From Kappaphycus alvarezii (taxonomy: Eukaryota > Rhodophyta > Florideophyceae > Gigartinales > Solieriaceae), in the NCBI GenBank assembly GCA_002205965.3, contig NADL03000237.1, forward strand, positions 1 through 64,000: a stretch of 64,000 nucleotides of DNA, read 5' to 3'. A program made the translations under genes and the position numbers. The notes beneath the pieces were generated by a model. The model made no database searches. It worked only from the letters and a program-made list of their open reading frames with translations, and was not told the origin of the DNA. Below are positions 1 through 11,000 of this stretch, one piece after another (position 1 is the stretch's first letter; every line of letters starts with the position of its first letter).

Positions 1-129
1 ATTCAGGTAGTAATGACGGCAAATCCAAGAAATATTTTGAAGTGGAGAGCAAGCCTCTCATTTATTCAAAGCTGTCTGGGTACTAAAATAAGAATACAGT
101 GGGCAGATCTACCTCTCATGCCTCTTTGT

Positions 130-1113
130 GTTAGGCCGCGATTCACTTCTGGTGGAAGATATTGTTTCCCGCAGTAATGCTGTCCCGGGTCGATTATGAT
201 TATGCGCTGGAGACTCCAACAAGGTACCCAGGTTGGACGAATCATTTGGACAATATGGCTCGCCTATTCCCAGAACTTGTCCCCGCTGATGATCCACAAT
301 CGTATAGCTCGAGAGGTGGACGCCCATGAATGCTGCGGCCTGAGGGAAAAAAACATCAATCGGGGGAGGGATGTGGTCGCGAAGTTCAAAACAGCAGGAG
401 ACATTGTTGTGGACACATTTGCTGGAACATTCTTTACTGTGGAAGTTTTTTTGCTTTTCAATAAGTATGTCCGGTTCATCAGCTGTAATACAGACAGCGA
501 TTGAGTCCAAAAATCTCTACCAAGGATTTTTGAGACTTATGCGAGACAAATTCTGAGCCCCTGCTGGGATATTGAAGAAAAGGTGGAGATAGTGGCAGCT
601 GTGCAGTTATTTTTTGGTGCAATTGATGGTGTCAACGTCAAGTGCCGCGCTCATTCTTGGGGAGTCGATGACAGCCTCTACCCTGTGCAGACATTCCCGA
701 AACATTTTCTTCACTACCCCTCCACTCTATATGGCAATTACTCCGTGTATCAGAGCTTTCTTGTGTGTCACCTGTCGAAGTTGTCATTGAAATGGCGTTT
801 GCTTTTCAAATCGTGTCAGGTTTCGACCCTTCTAACTGTTGAAGCAGGGAATCTTGGTTTGATTGTAAAGAAATCGTCCATTCTTCACAACAGCGCTGGT
901 GGAGGAGTGTTCGCATTTCGGCGCATTGGTAGGGGTGCGGAAATAAGAAACTACTATGGTATCTTCTTCTATGGATTCGTGAAGTCCAGGTTGTCTAGGG
1001 GCGGAGTGTGTGAATATGGGATAATGGCTGTGGATGCAAATCGTTGTATGGAGTTTACCATGAAAGTTCCGGATAAATTCATAATGGATTGGGGCAAATC
1101 AAGCCGATTTTAG
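130..1113 (+). pseudogene. Decayed methyltransferase-like plus SET-like gene
   Basis: Plus-strand reading frames here carry two recognisable segments. At about 330-504 a peptide with GDIVVDTFAGTFFTV resembles the S-adenosylmethionine-binding motif I of DNA methyltransferases, preceded by REKN as in type II adenine/cytosine methylases. At 583-1113 a 176-residue frame contains, at residues 102-131, GGGVFAFRRIGRGAEI followed by RNYYG, which fits the N-terminal SET motif (GxGVFA, basic residue, Gx[ED]I, YxG). The segment between, with SWGVDD and QTFPKHFLHYPSTLYG, looks like conserved protein rather than chance coding. The segments lie in different frames with stops between them, and the SET part ends before the catalytic NHS/GEEL motifs, so this copy is dead or a mis-spliced exon set. 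No flanking repeats were seen. It could be a host gene relic or cargo of an unidentified mobile element. The motif matches are seen; the family assignment is inference. Confidence 0.5.
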
Positions 1114-4100
1114 ATTTTAGGTGCCCTTTTTGCGTTTTGAGGCTCATCAATGTCCCACGCGATCCCTTTATCAATTATCAACACAAAAAATTTTGAGTCC
1201 CTAAAATATCGGAATGACCTCGCCATCTCCGTCCACCTCTGACACATCACCATTCAACATCCCCAACGTGCCACAGTTAGAAAAAGACGGTTATCGTGTT
1301 CGGAGCAAGTCTTAGGATGTTAATTTCCCAACAGATTTGAATTAACAGGCCTCGGGTGAACTTCTACGTCGCCCGTTGTATGAACAGGGGCCCTACCTGT
1401 ACTTAACAAGGTTTTGAGGTTTCTATAAAGAATCACTTTAAACCTCGTCCAAGCAACTATTACTTCGAATTCGCCGAAAACTCGTTCATCATGAACAACA
1501 TGAAAAGGAAATGTGAACGTATCAATTTCTTATTGGATTTGATACCACACCATTTTCTCAGAACATCCAAATATAATCGTATAGACCCACGACCACTACG
1601 TTATACATATTTAATTAGTCAGACAGCAGATACTTTTGCCGTTGCTACATGCAATCATTACTACTGCCCTCGTAAGAAGACTTAATGCATCAAATCGTAA
1701 TTATAGTTCTGGTCAGCTGTCACATCCTGATGCTGTTATTAGGTTTATTACATGTGTTTATATGTGGTAATACATGATATTCGTTGACTTTGTCACATTA
1801 ATTTACGAAAAGTAACCCCACAATACTTCTTCAGATGTCATAGCAAGATGGAAAAAATGTAAATCACTTAATTCAGTCTCTGTCAAGGTGCGGTCTTTGT
1901 TTGTTCAAAACAGGCTGAGGCCGTTTGATCAAGAGGCTTTTTGAGGTGATAAAGGTGAGAAATAATTTACAACTAATATCAAATACCTCAAGAGTAGCGA
2001 AATAATAAATGAAAAGGTCAAAAAACTTGTACATAGAGGGTATCCAAAAGGTATTACTCGTAATGGGTGCATGACTCTACCAATAAAGTACAGAAAACAC
2101 TCTCCTCTCCATTAGAATTGGGTACATATTGATTGGTCCGAGAATTCACTAAAAAGAATGCTAAAATTTGCCAAATCGTCTCGGTACGGCCATTGCCATA
2201 CACCTACTATCATAGCATTTTTTCATATGTGAGGTTCATATTTGTACATGGGAAACGCCAAAGAGGGCAGTGGAATGCTTTTAATGACAGTTAAACACCT
2301 TTTTCTGGACACATAATTAGCCGCAGATGCATAAACATCCGCATTGGCTACCGTATGTTGCTACGTTGTACGATCTCCGTGAACTGGGCACTCTTTTCAT
2401 GTCTCATCTGCGCATTTGGACTGCTACGCTGTTCGTTCACGCAAAATATGGACTGCATACTATAGTCAGCTTCCTTTACAGTACTTTCGGAATGCCGCAT
2501 TCTATTTCCCGCAACAAAATCTTGTATGATTTATACTATCAACTACTTGCTGTTAACTTACATGAGCGGCTAACCTTAATTTTTCGTGATTATGCATGCA
2601 AATGGCCCATGAGACACAGGAAAACTTCACACGTGCGAGGTGCAGGCAATGGAAAACTCTCTTTCTATCTCTTAGTAGTCTTAAATTGGCTTAATTTCGA
2701 CTTAGTATTTATTTAAACACATATTTATACCGTACGGGCTACTTTATGCTTCTCCTTTACCAAAAATGTTTCCCGGTAAGACTTTAGTCGCAGTTTTTTT
2801 TGCTATGATGTCTTTACATGGTTTTGTATGAGGGCATCTTGTGCATATTTCTTCTGAACTGAAGCAAGAGATTTGTTATAGTTTGTATGAAGTAAAAGGT
2901 TTGAAGCAGAAAACATTCTTTCCTGTACTTGAAATATACCCATGGTAAAAAGCACTAAAGATATTACTTAAAACTAAAAAAATGTAACGGATAATTGGTT
3001 AGATATTTCTTGTTATGTTGAAGAGACATTGTAAGTGGTTTTTGCCAAATTAGAATGAGATATTCACATCTGACGAGTTAGGCGTACAGTAGTTATTTTA
3101 CAGCTGAGCTAATAAGTAATGCTTCCGGTAAGCAGACTGAATATATGAAGAGATTTTACGAAGAAAAATAGTTTATGAAATTAGACAGGTTTTGAAATTA
3201 ATCAGAACTGATATGATGGTAATAACAGAAGATGTAGTTTAAAAAGCAATCAATCCAAACGGTTGAGATGGATCTTGTATCCCTCATCAGTAACAACAAC
3301 ATGGCCGAACATATTGATAGTCTTCATTTTCTCAATTGATTGAAAAGGAGTAAATGCCCATTGATGAAACATGGAATGTTTTGAGGAGAACTAGCTCTCC
3401 AGAAAATCACCATCTTACTGGCTTGCTACAATATAGTGGGATATTATGCCTGAAATAGATCAAAGGATATTTCGCGTGATTTATTGGGGTTCGAAGACAG
3501 AGTAGAATCCTATGCCATAGTTACTCGCTGAATACAGTTTATAAAAAGGCACTGCAGGATATATAATTGAGTCATAACCGTGTCTCTATCCTCCAGGCAA
3601 AAATAATCTCCCTAATATATGTACTTGTCTAGAATTCTATTACATTTCTTAGTTTCATCTTGTGGCAGGCATCAGTTCTGTAGCTATACGTATACTTTCC
3701 CTTTGATGGGATATTTTGATTTCTTCGTTTTTTTTTTGGAGACTGATAATAGCTTTGACCTCTTCTCTGAGGGCCTCAATTAATAACAAATTGAAACCGA
3801 CTTCCTTTTCCCGCATTACATAAGCATTATTTTTTAATAAATTTCATGAAACTGTTATGATATGTAATGTAGCTCTACTACATTGTAATGCTATTCTTGG
3901 AATTGTGGGTCAAAAAAATCTTAACCCCCGGCTGGACGAAACATAAAATATGAGAATGAAGTTTACAGAAAAATACTGCTGCTTTGAATAATTAATTTTT
4001 TTGAAAGAAAATTCTTTCGCTCCCGCATTGTCAATGCTTGTTACGTTGCTCGCTGCAATAGATACCTTCAAATTTTGCTTCTCGTGTTAAGAGTCAAAGA

Positions 4101-6446
4101 GGTCAGAGGAAGTTTGTGGAATATGAAGAATGCATACATTGATGGTCAATAGTCCCAAAATAGCTGAAATTCCCACATCATCAGCCAGGCAAAGATGATA
4201 GGTCCTGCTCACTTTATATAGAGCCCGAGTCTTTTTTTTCGTATTGATTGTCAAGAGTCTGGATTGAGAGGGGCCTCAGAAAAGAAATGGTACCCTTACT
4301 GAAAGACGTGCTGAGGGTGCAGTGCAACAGGGGGTTCAGATTGCGACACGAAAGCCACTTGAATTTTGGAGGGTAGTTTGTTTTTCATTTTCAGAGTATA
4401 CTTGCATTTCTATTCGGGATATAGAAGTGACTGCAGTTTTCAGACTCAAAACAGCTTAAGCTTCACCGCTGGTTGCTTAAATTCAAGCGCGCATCCTTTG
4501 GTCCCACCATTCATATATAAGTGTTTGATTTTATGTATATATATTAGTGTTTCTAGTAAACTTCATGAAATGGTCATAAGAATCTCTGTTGACATCGGCT
4601 TTTTTGTATTTTTGAACTGATATGGGTTCAGCGTTATTATGTTATCAAATTAGCATCCAATTAAAAGTTAAAGGAGAGTAAAGTGAGAGAAAGCTAGGAA
4701 ATTTTCTTTTGTTCATTATCTGGAAAAAATTTAAAAGTTACATTACCGAGTTTTTACAATCAGATATTTTGAATTGGTTAACATTCTCAGTGTTCAGTTT
4801 TCGAGCATTTGAACCATATTCGTTATCTATTGTTTCTGATAGAAGGCCAGAATTTAGCATAAAATTTAGATGTAAATTATTTTGATATGAAAGGTTGTGT
4901 AATTGCGTTCTTATCAGTGACCACTGCATTTTCTTGAGAAATTGTTTGACATTATGGGCATTTTAAGGAAAAAATGAAAATCTAACAGTTCTTAAATGAG
5001 TTTCATAACTTATAAAGAGGAAATAGAATGTTTACTTCGCGTTTGTGGATAAAATATTATCAAATAAGAAGAAGAGCAAGTATTTGCTTTGAGCCTACTT
5101 ATCAAGCAGAGAATTGAAAAATAATGGCTCCGATTTTATGATTCATAATTTATAACTGTCTCAATATTATTAATGACACGCGCCAGAGGAGATAAATTAT
5201 AGTACGCCAAGAGTAGCCCATGAAGATTAAGCCAGTTTCAGCAATGAGTATATTTTTACGTCCTTTACAGAAATGGTCCTTCAACACACTCATGGTTTAG
5301 ACATCATCCATTTAAGGAATTGTTGAAGTAAATCTAATATTTTTAAATATCTATCTTCGATAGGTGAGACTAGATTGCTTACGTCCATTGATATAATATT
5401 TTCTGTACTGAATTCAATTAAGATTAACGTTTGTTTCGTTTTTGGTAATTAAAGAGGGATTAATTTCATTTTTCTTCCTAAATGCGTCCAGTTTCTAGAA
5501 TGACAAGAAAAAAATTTAAAGTACACCAATAAGAATGTTTTCTCGTGCATCCTCGGTTATCATTTTTCTGATTTCTCAGAACACTTCTCAACTAAATATG
5601 TTCGACGAAGAGTATTTATGTTATACTGTGACGTTATATTTACTTTTTGAAAGAAAATAATTTATATCCAGAGAGAGTAATAATTTTATTTTTAAAGGGC
5701 CTTTTAATTCTTTTCTTAGGCTTTCAAATTTTCATCCTCGCACTATATTTTCCAGGTGTTCTAAATATGAACTCTGAAACTAATTAATTGACATGGGTTT
5801 TATTCTGTGTATGTTTTCATAACAACTTTTGTAATAATCTCTGTTTCGATGTTTATGAAATGGCGTTTACAAATTTCTAATGAGAGGCTTTTAACAAGAA
5901 TGTCTATTTAAAGAAGGCGGATATAATTTTGAATTAAATTTTAGCTAATTTTTCGTCCACCCTATCCTTCACTGTAATTAAACGTTTTTGTATCCTCATA
6001 CCTAAATAGTTATTATTCGGAGTGAGCCTTGAAAAACTATCCGTGTATGTATTATCGTTACCAATTCAAGAGCTCTAACCAATATAAGATCTCTCTCTTA
6101 TGATGCAATTATTGTATCCAAACCATTCAAATTTACTCTCCTTAATTCTTGAAATTACTTTAAACATGAAATTTCCTGTTCCAATGAAAATCCAAATAAC
6201 TCACTGGTAAGCATAGATACTGGCGCAGACTAGAATTTCTGAGATAATTTTTCTGCAGACCAGTTCTTGGCATAAATTTCTGCCAAGAGTCTGGCATGAT
6301 CCAGCCCAATATTTGTCCCTATTTCCCCCTGTATTCTACAGATAGTGATAAATCTGTCTACATTTATTATCATCGTACAAATATTAAAAACTTAATCTGC
6401 ATTACTTAGGAGATTTGGCGATAATTTTTCCCCGGTCTCATTCTTT
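1114..6446. other. AT-rich DNA without recognisable genes
   Basis: About 5.3 kb of AT-rich sequence. Open frames exist (for example 2327-2716, 129 residues, plus strand), but none shows a recognisable motif and composition does not change across them. No inverted or direct repeat long enough to see by eye, no tRNA-like stem set and no retroelement domain was found. It may hold introns or regulatory DNA of a gene whose exons are too short to spot. Confidence 0.4.
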
Positions 6447-6451
6447 GGTCG
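6447..6451. repeat. Target-site duplication, left (ggtcg)
   Basis: The five bases ggtcg directly before the solo LTR recur directly after it at 8006-8010. A 5-bp duplication is the usual product of Ty1/copia integrase. Confidence 0.85.
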
Positions 6452-8005
6452 TGTTGTTGAGTTGGCGGGACGATCGCAAGACCACCAAATCGGTGGCAAG
6501 CCTCATAAGAGGCATGATGAGTCTTCCACGTGTATTCATGGATACGTGTGGGGTGAAGACTGACCCTGAGGCAGTGTCGGAAGAAATCCAGAGTTTTCAG
6601 GGACGAAAGGACGATTTTGAGGGGTCAGCGATTAATGCAAAATTTGCATAAATTTTGACAATTGGAACCTAGCCCATAGTTTCCTAGGCTATAGGTTTCT
6701 TCTTGCAACCTCATTGGCTGATATGTCAAATAATTCAATCCTACTGGCTGGTGAATTTCACGTGTAATGACTGTAGCGGTGCAAGGGCTGATTCTGAGCT
6801 ACTTTAGAGGGCAGAATTTTGTTTATGGGCTGATTTTGTGTAGGGCAGGTTACTGTGAGTGGGTGAGGTGTATATTTTATAAGAGATATGTCGAGGTAAA
6901 GTATCTACACGTGTAAGTGGTAGCAGTTGTGTATGTGATGTATTCGTGGTACAGCAAAGAGTAGAAACCTTTGGTGCAGTGGTGTCCACATACTGTACTA
7001 GTGTAAAGTGTGCAATTGTGCTTCGTACTTTACTTCATACTATACCTCGGATTGTACTTCTTACTGTACTTTAGTTTGTACAGTAGTATTCGTATATAGG
7101 AATCACTGCCATAATTACACCGCTCTGTTCTCTCAAGGTACAGAAGAAGGCCGGCTCCATCCGCCGGCTGGATTCCACAATCGTACTTCATGGCTGCATC
7201 AGTCCATTCCATTCTTGGCTGCATCTAGAAAGATTTAATTGAAAGTACAATGTATATGAACATTCTAAATACGATTACATTTTTGTTCGGCTGCATCCCA
7301 AATCAGTAATATTGTTTTATAATACGTATGAGGTTTCTAATGATGATTATGGTTTGTCCGGCTGCATCATACGGCTGCACCCGGAAACATATGTGATTCT
7401 GTAATATGTATGAAGTGCGAAGTAATGGATACGATTTGTCCGGCTACATCCTCTATCCACTTCCCGAAACAAATGTAAGATTTAAAAATACGTATGAGGA
7501 GTCTAGTTATGATTACGGTTTGTCCGGCTGCATCCTCTGGCTGTATTACGGAAGTGACTATTTATTCTATAATACGTATGAGGATTCTAGTCACATCTAC
7601 AGGACTAGCTGTACTCTTCGGCTGCATCAGAGAACATTTATCATAATCTCTAATTTGTATGAAGGGTGATTCCGTTATTTTGGCACAAGAGAATTCGGCT
7701 CCGATGGGTTGGCAAAATAAGGTACTGTATTGATGTGTGTATTTGGCCAAACTGTTTTGCACAAATTTGGCAACTTCGGAAGCAGTTCCAAAAATGCACC
7801 TGATGAACGTTATTACCGGGCCAATATGGCTCAACCTGCCCAAATGGGTTCGTTTATGGTATTTTGATAGTGGACAGAGGGAGTTAGCGAGTAGTTGTAG
7901 GTTGTACTTAAGGTCAGAACTTTACAGTACCGAGCGAATTCTGGGGAGCAAAGCCCGAAACTTCATCCGCCCAGCAAAGTCTCTCATTCCATCCATATTC
8001 CATCA
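6452..8005 (+). mobile_element. Solo LTR, family A (old subfamily)
   Basis: The segment starts TGTTGTTGAGTTGG and ends CCATATTCCATCA, with perfect 5-bp target duplications on both sides. It aligns along its length with the LTRs of elements A1b and A2 and with the solo LTR at 20299-21580: the CATAAGAGGCATGATG start region, the CACGTGTA motifs, the tandem repeat block, and the end region with TTCATCCG. At 1554 bp it is the longest copy. It carries about 150 bp (6660-6800) that is present in the 20299-21580 copy but absent from the A1b and A2 LTRs. A lone LTR with intact target duplications is what LTR-LTR recombination leaves after removing the internal region. Divergence from the A2 LTRs is high, so it is an old insertion. 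Confidence 0.85.
7180..7680 (+). repeat. Degenerate tandem repeats inside the family A LTR
   Basis: Units of roughly 65-80 bp recur, each with a variant of CGGCTGCATC followed by an A/T-rich stretch containing ATACGTATGAGG and TCTAGTTATGATTA. About six core motifs are visible. The same unit, better preserved, is present four times in the 3' LTR and three times in the 5' LTR of A2, and is nearly absent from the A1b LTR, so the copy number is variable within the family. Confidence 0.75.
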
Positions 8006-8010
8006 GGTCG
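8006..8010. repeat. Target-site duplication, right (ggtcg)
   Basis: Matches 6447-6451 exactly, fixing the right boundary of the solo LTR. Confidence 0.85.
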
Positions 8011-11000
8011 CACTTTTGTTACTCGAAGCAAAAATCAACCCATTGAATGAATTTAGTGTTACAACCTTTTTAATGTAATTCCAATAGCCTTTAGAAAGGT
8101 GGTTCTCTAGCTAAATGAAACTTTCGCCGGCCGGAAGACCTTAAAATTATTGTAGCGGCTTAATGTTAGTATATTTAATGATAAGTCTTGATTTTGCACA
8201 AAGTAGTGCAATCCAGGGCCCATTGGAAATGTTACATAAATCGAGTAAAACATGGTAGCAAATCCTACAAATTCATCCACCGGGGAAATTTATCCTTTTT
8301 TTTTACTTCAATTTACTACATACAAAGGATATTGAAATATGCCCTTCTTAAGATTTAAAAAAGATGCCGGATCGCTGGCCGACCCAAAGATTAATACAAA
8401 AAATACCTTCATTGAGGTCGAAAATGTTCTATAGAAATTGAATATTATCCTAGTAAAATGTTTTTCAATCGTTCTCTGGTTCACTTGAAAAAATATTTTA
8501 ACTCTTTAAGTTGATAGAAGATATCATTGATGAACTATAAAGGGTAGACACATTGAGGCCGATTGGTCCTATGAATTTCTTCTAAAACTCAGTCCCGCCT
8601 TATTTTTGGCCATCATAGGCACTTACTTCTCTCATCACATGAAAACTTTTATTCTCAACTGGCTCTCTCTCTTTTAAGCAGTGCTACACAGCTGTTTCTG
8701 TTATGAAGAAATCTTTTTATGACTTTCCGACAGTCCCATTTTAAATTGCATTACACTTTTTCCAGCGAGTCTAACATAATGTCTGATATTTTTACTGTCC
8801 TTTACTATAGACACACAGATTAAAACGTATGGGTTTTATTTTGCTGTTTCTGAAGTAATAATTTTGTAACTTTACTGGTAAGAGTCATTTCGTACATTGG
8901 AAATCTCCATAATCCCATCAAAACACTAGTCTCGGTTCCGAAGTTGAAATCCAAGTCTATAATTTTGGGAAAATGACTTTTCTTCATGTGAAGGTATGCC
9001 GTTAGTGACATCAGATGTAGCATAGAAACACTTCCTCTAATGTTTACTGAACTGTTAGTTTCTTTTCTAGACGCTAGTGTTGAAACCGACTTGGAGGCAT
9101 TACTGAAGAGAACAGGGGAAGACAAGTTAGTAAGGAGGCCACAGCGGAAGGCTGATGTCATATCAAGCGAAGTTAGTTCGAGAACCAGTTTTTTAAGATT
9201 TCTGTCTCCTTTTCATTACTGAATATATGAAATCGTACCTGCTGAGGTTTTCGGGCGTTGAAAGCAGTGGGGGCGCCTAAAGCTGTATTGGCCAAGTCCT
9301 TCCTTTCTTTGAGCTTCGATCTTCGAGTATTTTTAGATGAAACTCGCCTTTTCTGCCCGGTTCTAACGCTTGACGTCATTAATTTTTTCGTATGACTGCA
9401 GTTTGATTGTGCATTGGAGTGGACATTAAAATGATGATATTGGGAGGAGTACATATTCCTTCCACTACCTTCATTGTCCGTTGTAGTTCCCCGTAAACCG
9501 AGGCTTCCTATTTTGCCTTCAAATGCATTAGTTCGCACTGCTCTAGATAGGGAAGTAGGCCGCCACAGTAAATCATTATAAATTCTTCAAAGGTTTCTGA
9601 AATTAAGGCTTCTGATCAGTACTTTCCATCTTACATGGTATGCAATATGGCTGTACGAAGTCTGAAAAAGTGGCATTCGATGTAATTGGTACTTACGGTT
9701 GTATTTTTGGGTTTATATGTTCAGATTTCAGCTTCAAAATGGTCAACTTCGGGATGTTTTCTTCTGAACAATCCTTTTTACTTATGTGACCTACTCGTCT
9801 AGTGACACGGTGCGGTCTCCAGGAGTATTATTTTTGTTCACTGAGAGATGTAAAAAACACAAAGTAGTTAAAAACTGAATTCTGCTCAAAAATAATCAGA
9901 ACGAAAATAATATTAAAATATCGACGAGAAACTAGGCCGTATTTCCGTATGTTGGAAGCAGAATGCACAAAGGTAGGCCTCAACTTAAAATATAGAAATC
10001 GGTTCTGTTAAACAGATTAGAGCATCGGTCCAGAAACAGTATAAAAAATACTATACAATAAAAGAAATACATTTATGCAGTAAGGGATAGGTAAAAGGTA
10101 TTTTAGAAACATTAACTTACATGTATCAATTTTTGAGGCTCTAAGGAGTCCAGCAGAATCCATTGGTAGGACTTCAAGCACTTCATATCACATATTGCTC
10201 CACTTTGCGTTAAAACATGGGAATTTTTCATTGCTTAGAAGTAAAATCTATCTTAACGCGCGAAGAAATACCATATGATTGTAGTTAAGTCGGCATGGTA
10301 CAAACTTGGACGAAATTTTGCCTTGGATTGAAGTATTTGTACTGTTGATATATTTTAGTTGTGTTCAAACAGAGTTTGAACGTTCACATCATGGCCTCGG
10401 GATGATTAATTTGAGCTAGAACGGAATAAGTTGGTACTTTTGTGCATAAAAACTTCAAAACTTCTATTCACATCCAATATTATCATTATTCCTCTTTCTT
10501 ATATATGCTTGGATTCTCGTGTACTTTTTGTAAAAGATTACACTTTGGCCATGATGTATTGAGAAGAGATGATATTAGCGATTGTGCCGAAAATGCAGGG
10601 ACTTGTTATTCAACGAATTTCCAGGTAAATAACTATTATTCCTACGAGATTCCATTACGCAAAGGTCTTTTTTTCCTAAATGACTATGTATTGCAGTTAT
10701 TTCCCGCAAGACCATACATTTTCTTAAAGCCATTTGAAAAAGCCTCTGCATTTATTCATATGGTATCTAACGAGTCTAAAAAATCACTTCTTTGTGTCCA
10801 CAATGGACAAAGAATTGGAGTTCTTGTTCGACTTAAAACTGCTACAGCCCCCTGCAGAAATTTCAATAAGAACTTCAGATATTCGTTTTTTTGTGATAGG
10901 CTCCTCTTCGCTTTATTTTTATGAAACATGCCGACATCTTGGGGTCCAGTCTCGCCAGAACACTTCTTATTATTATCAGCTACCAGATGCACCTGTTTTT

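Noticed and set aside
2327-2716. 129-codon plus-strand frame
   Set aside because: No domain, AT-rich codons like the surroundings and no splice or promoter context; cannot be supported as a gene.
6871-6890. TATAAG-like word as promoter of the family A LTR
   Set aside because: Not conserved in A1b, A2 or the other solo LTR, so not a supported promoter element.
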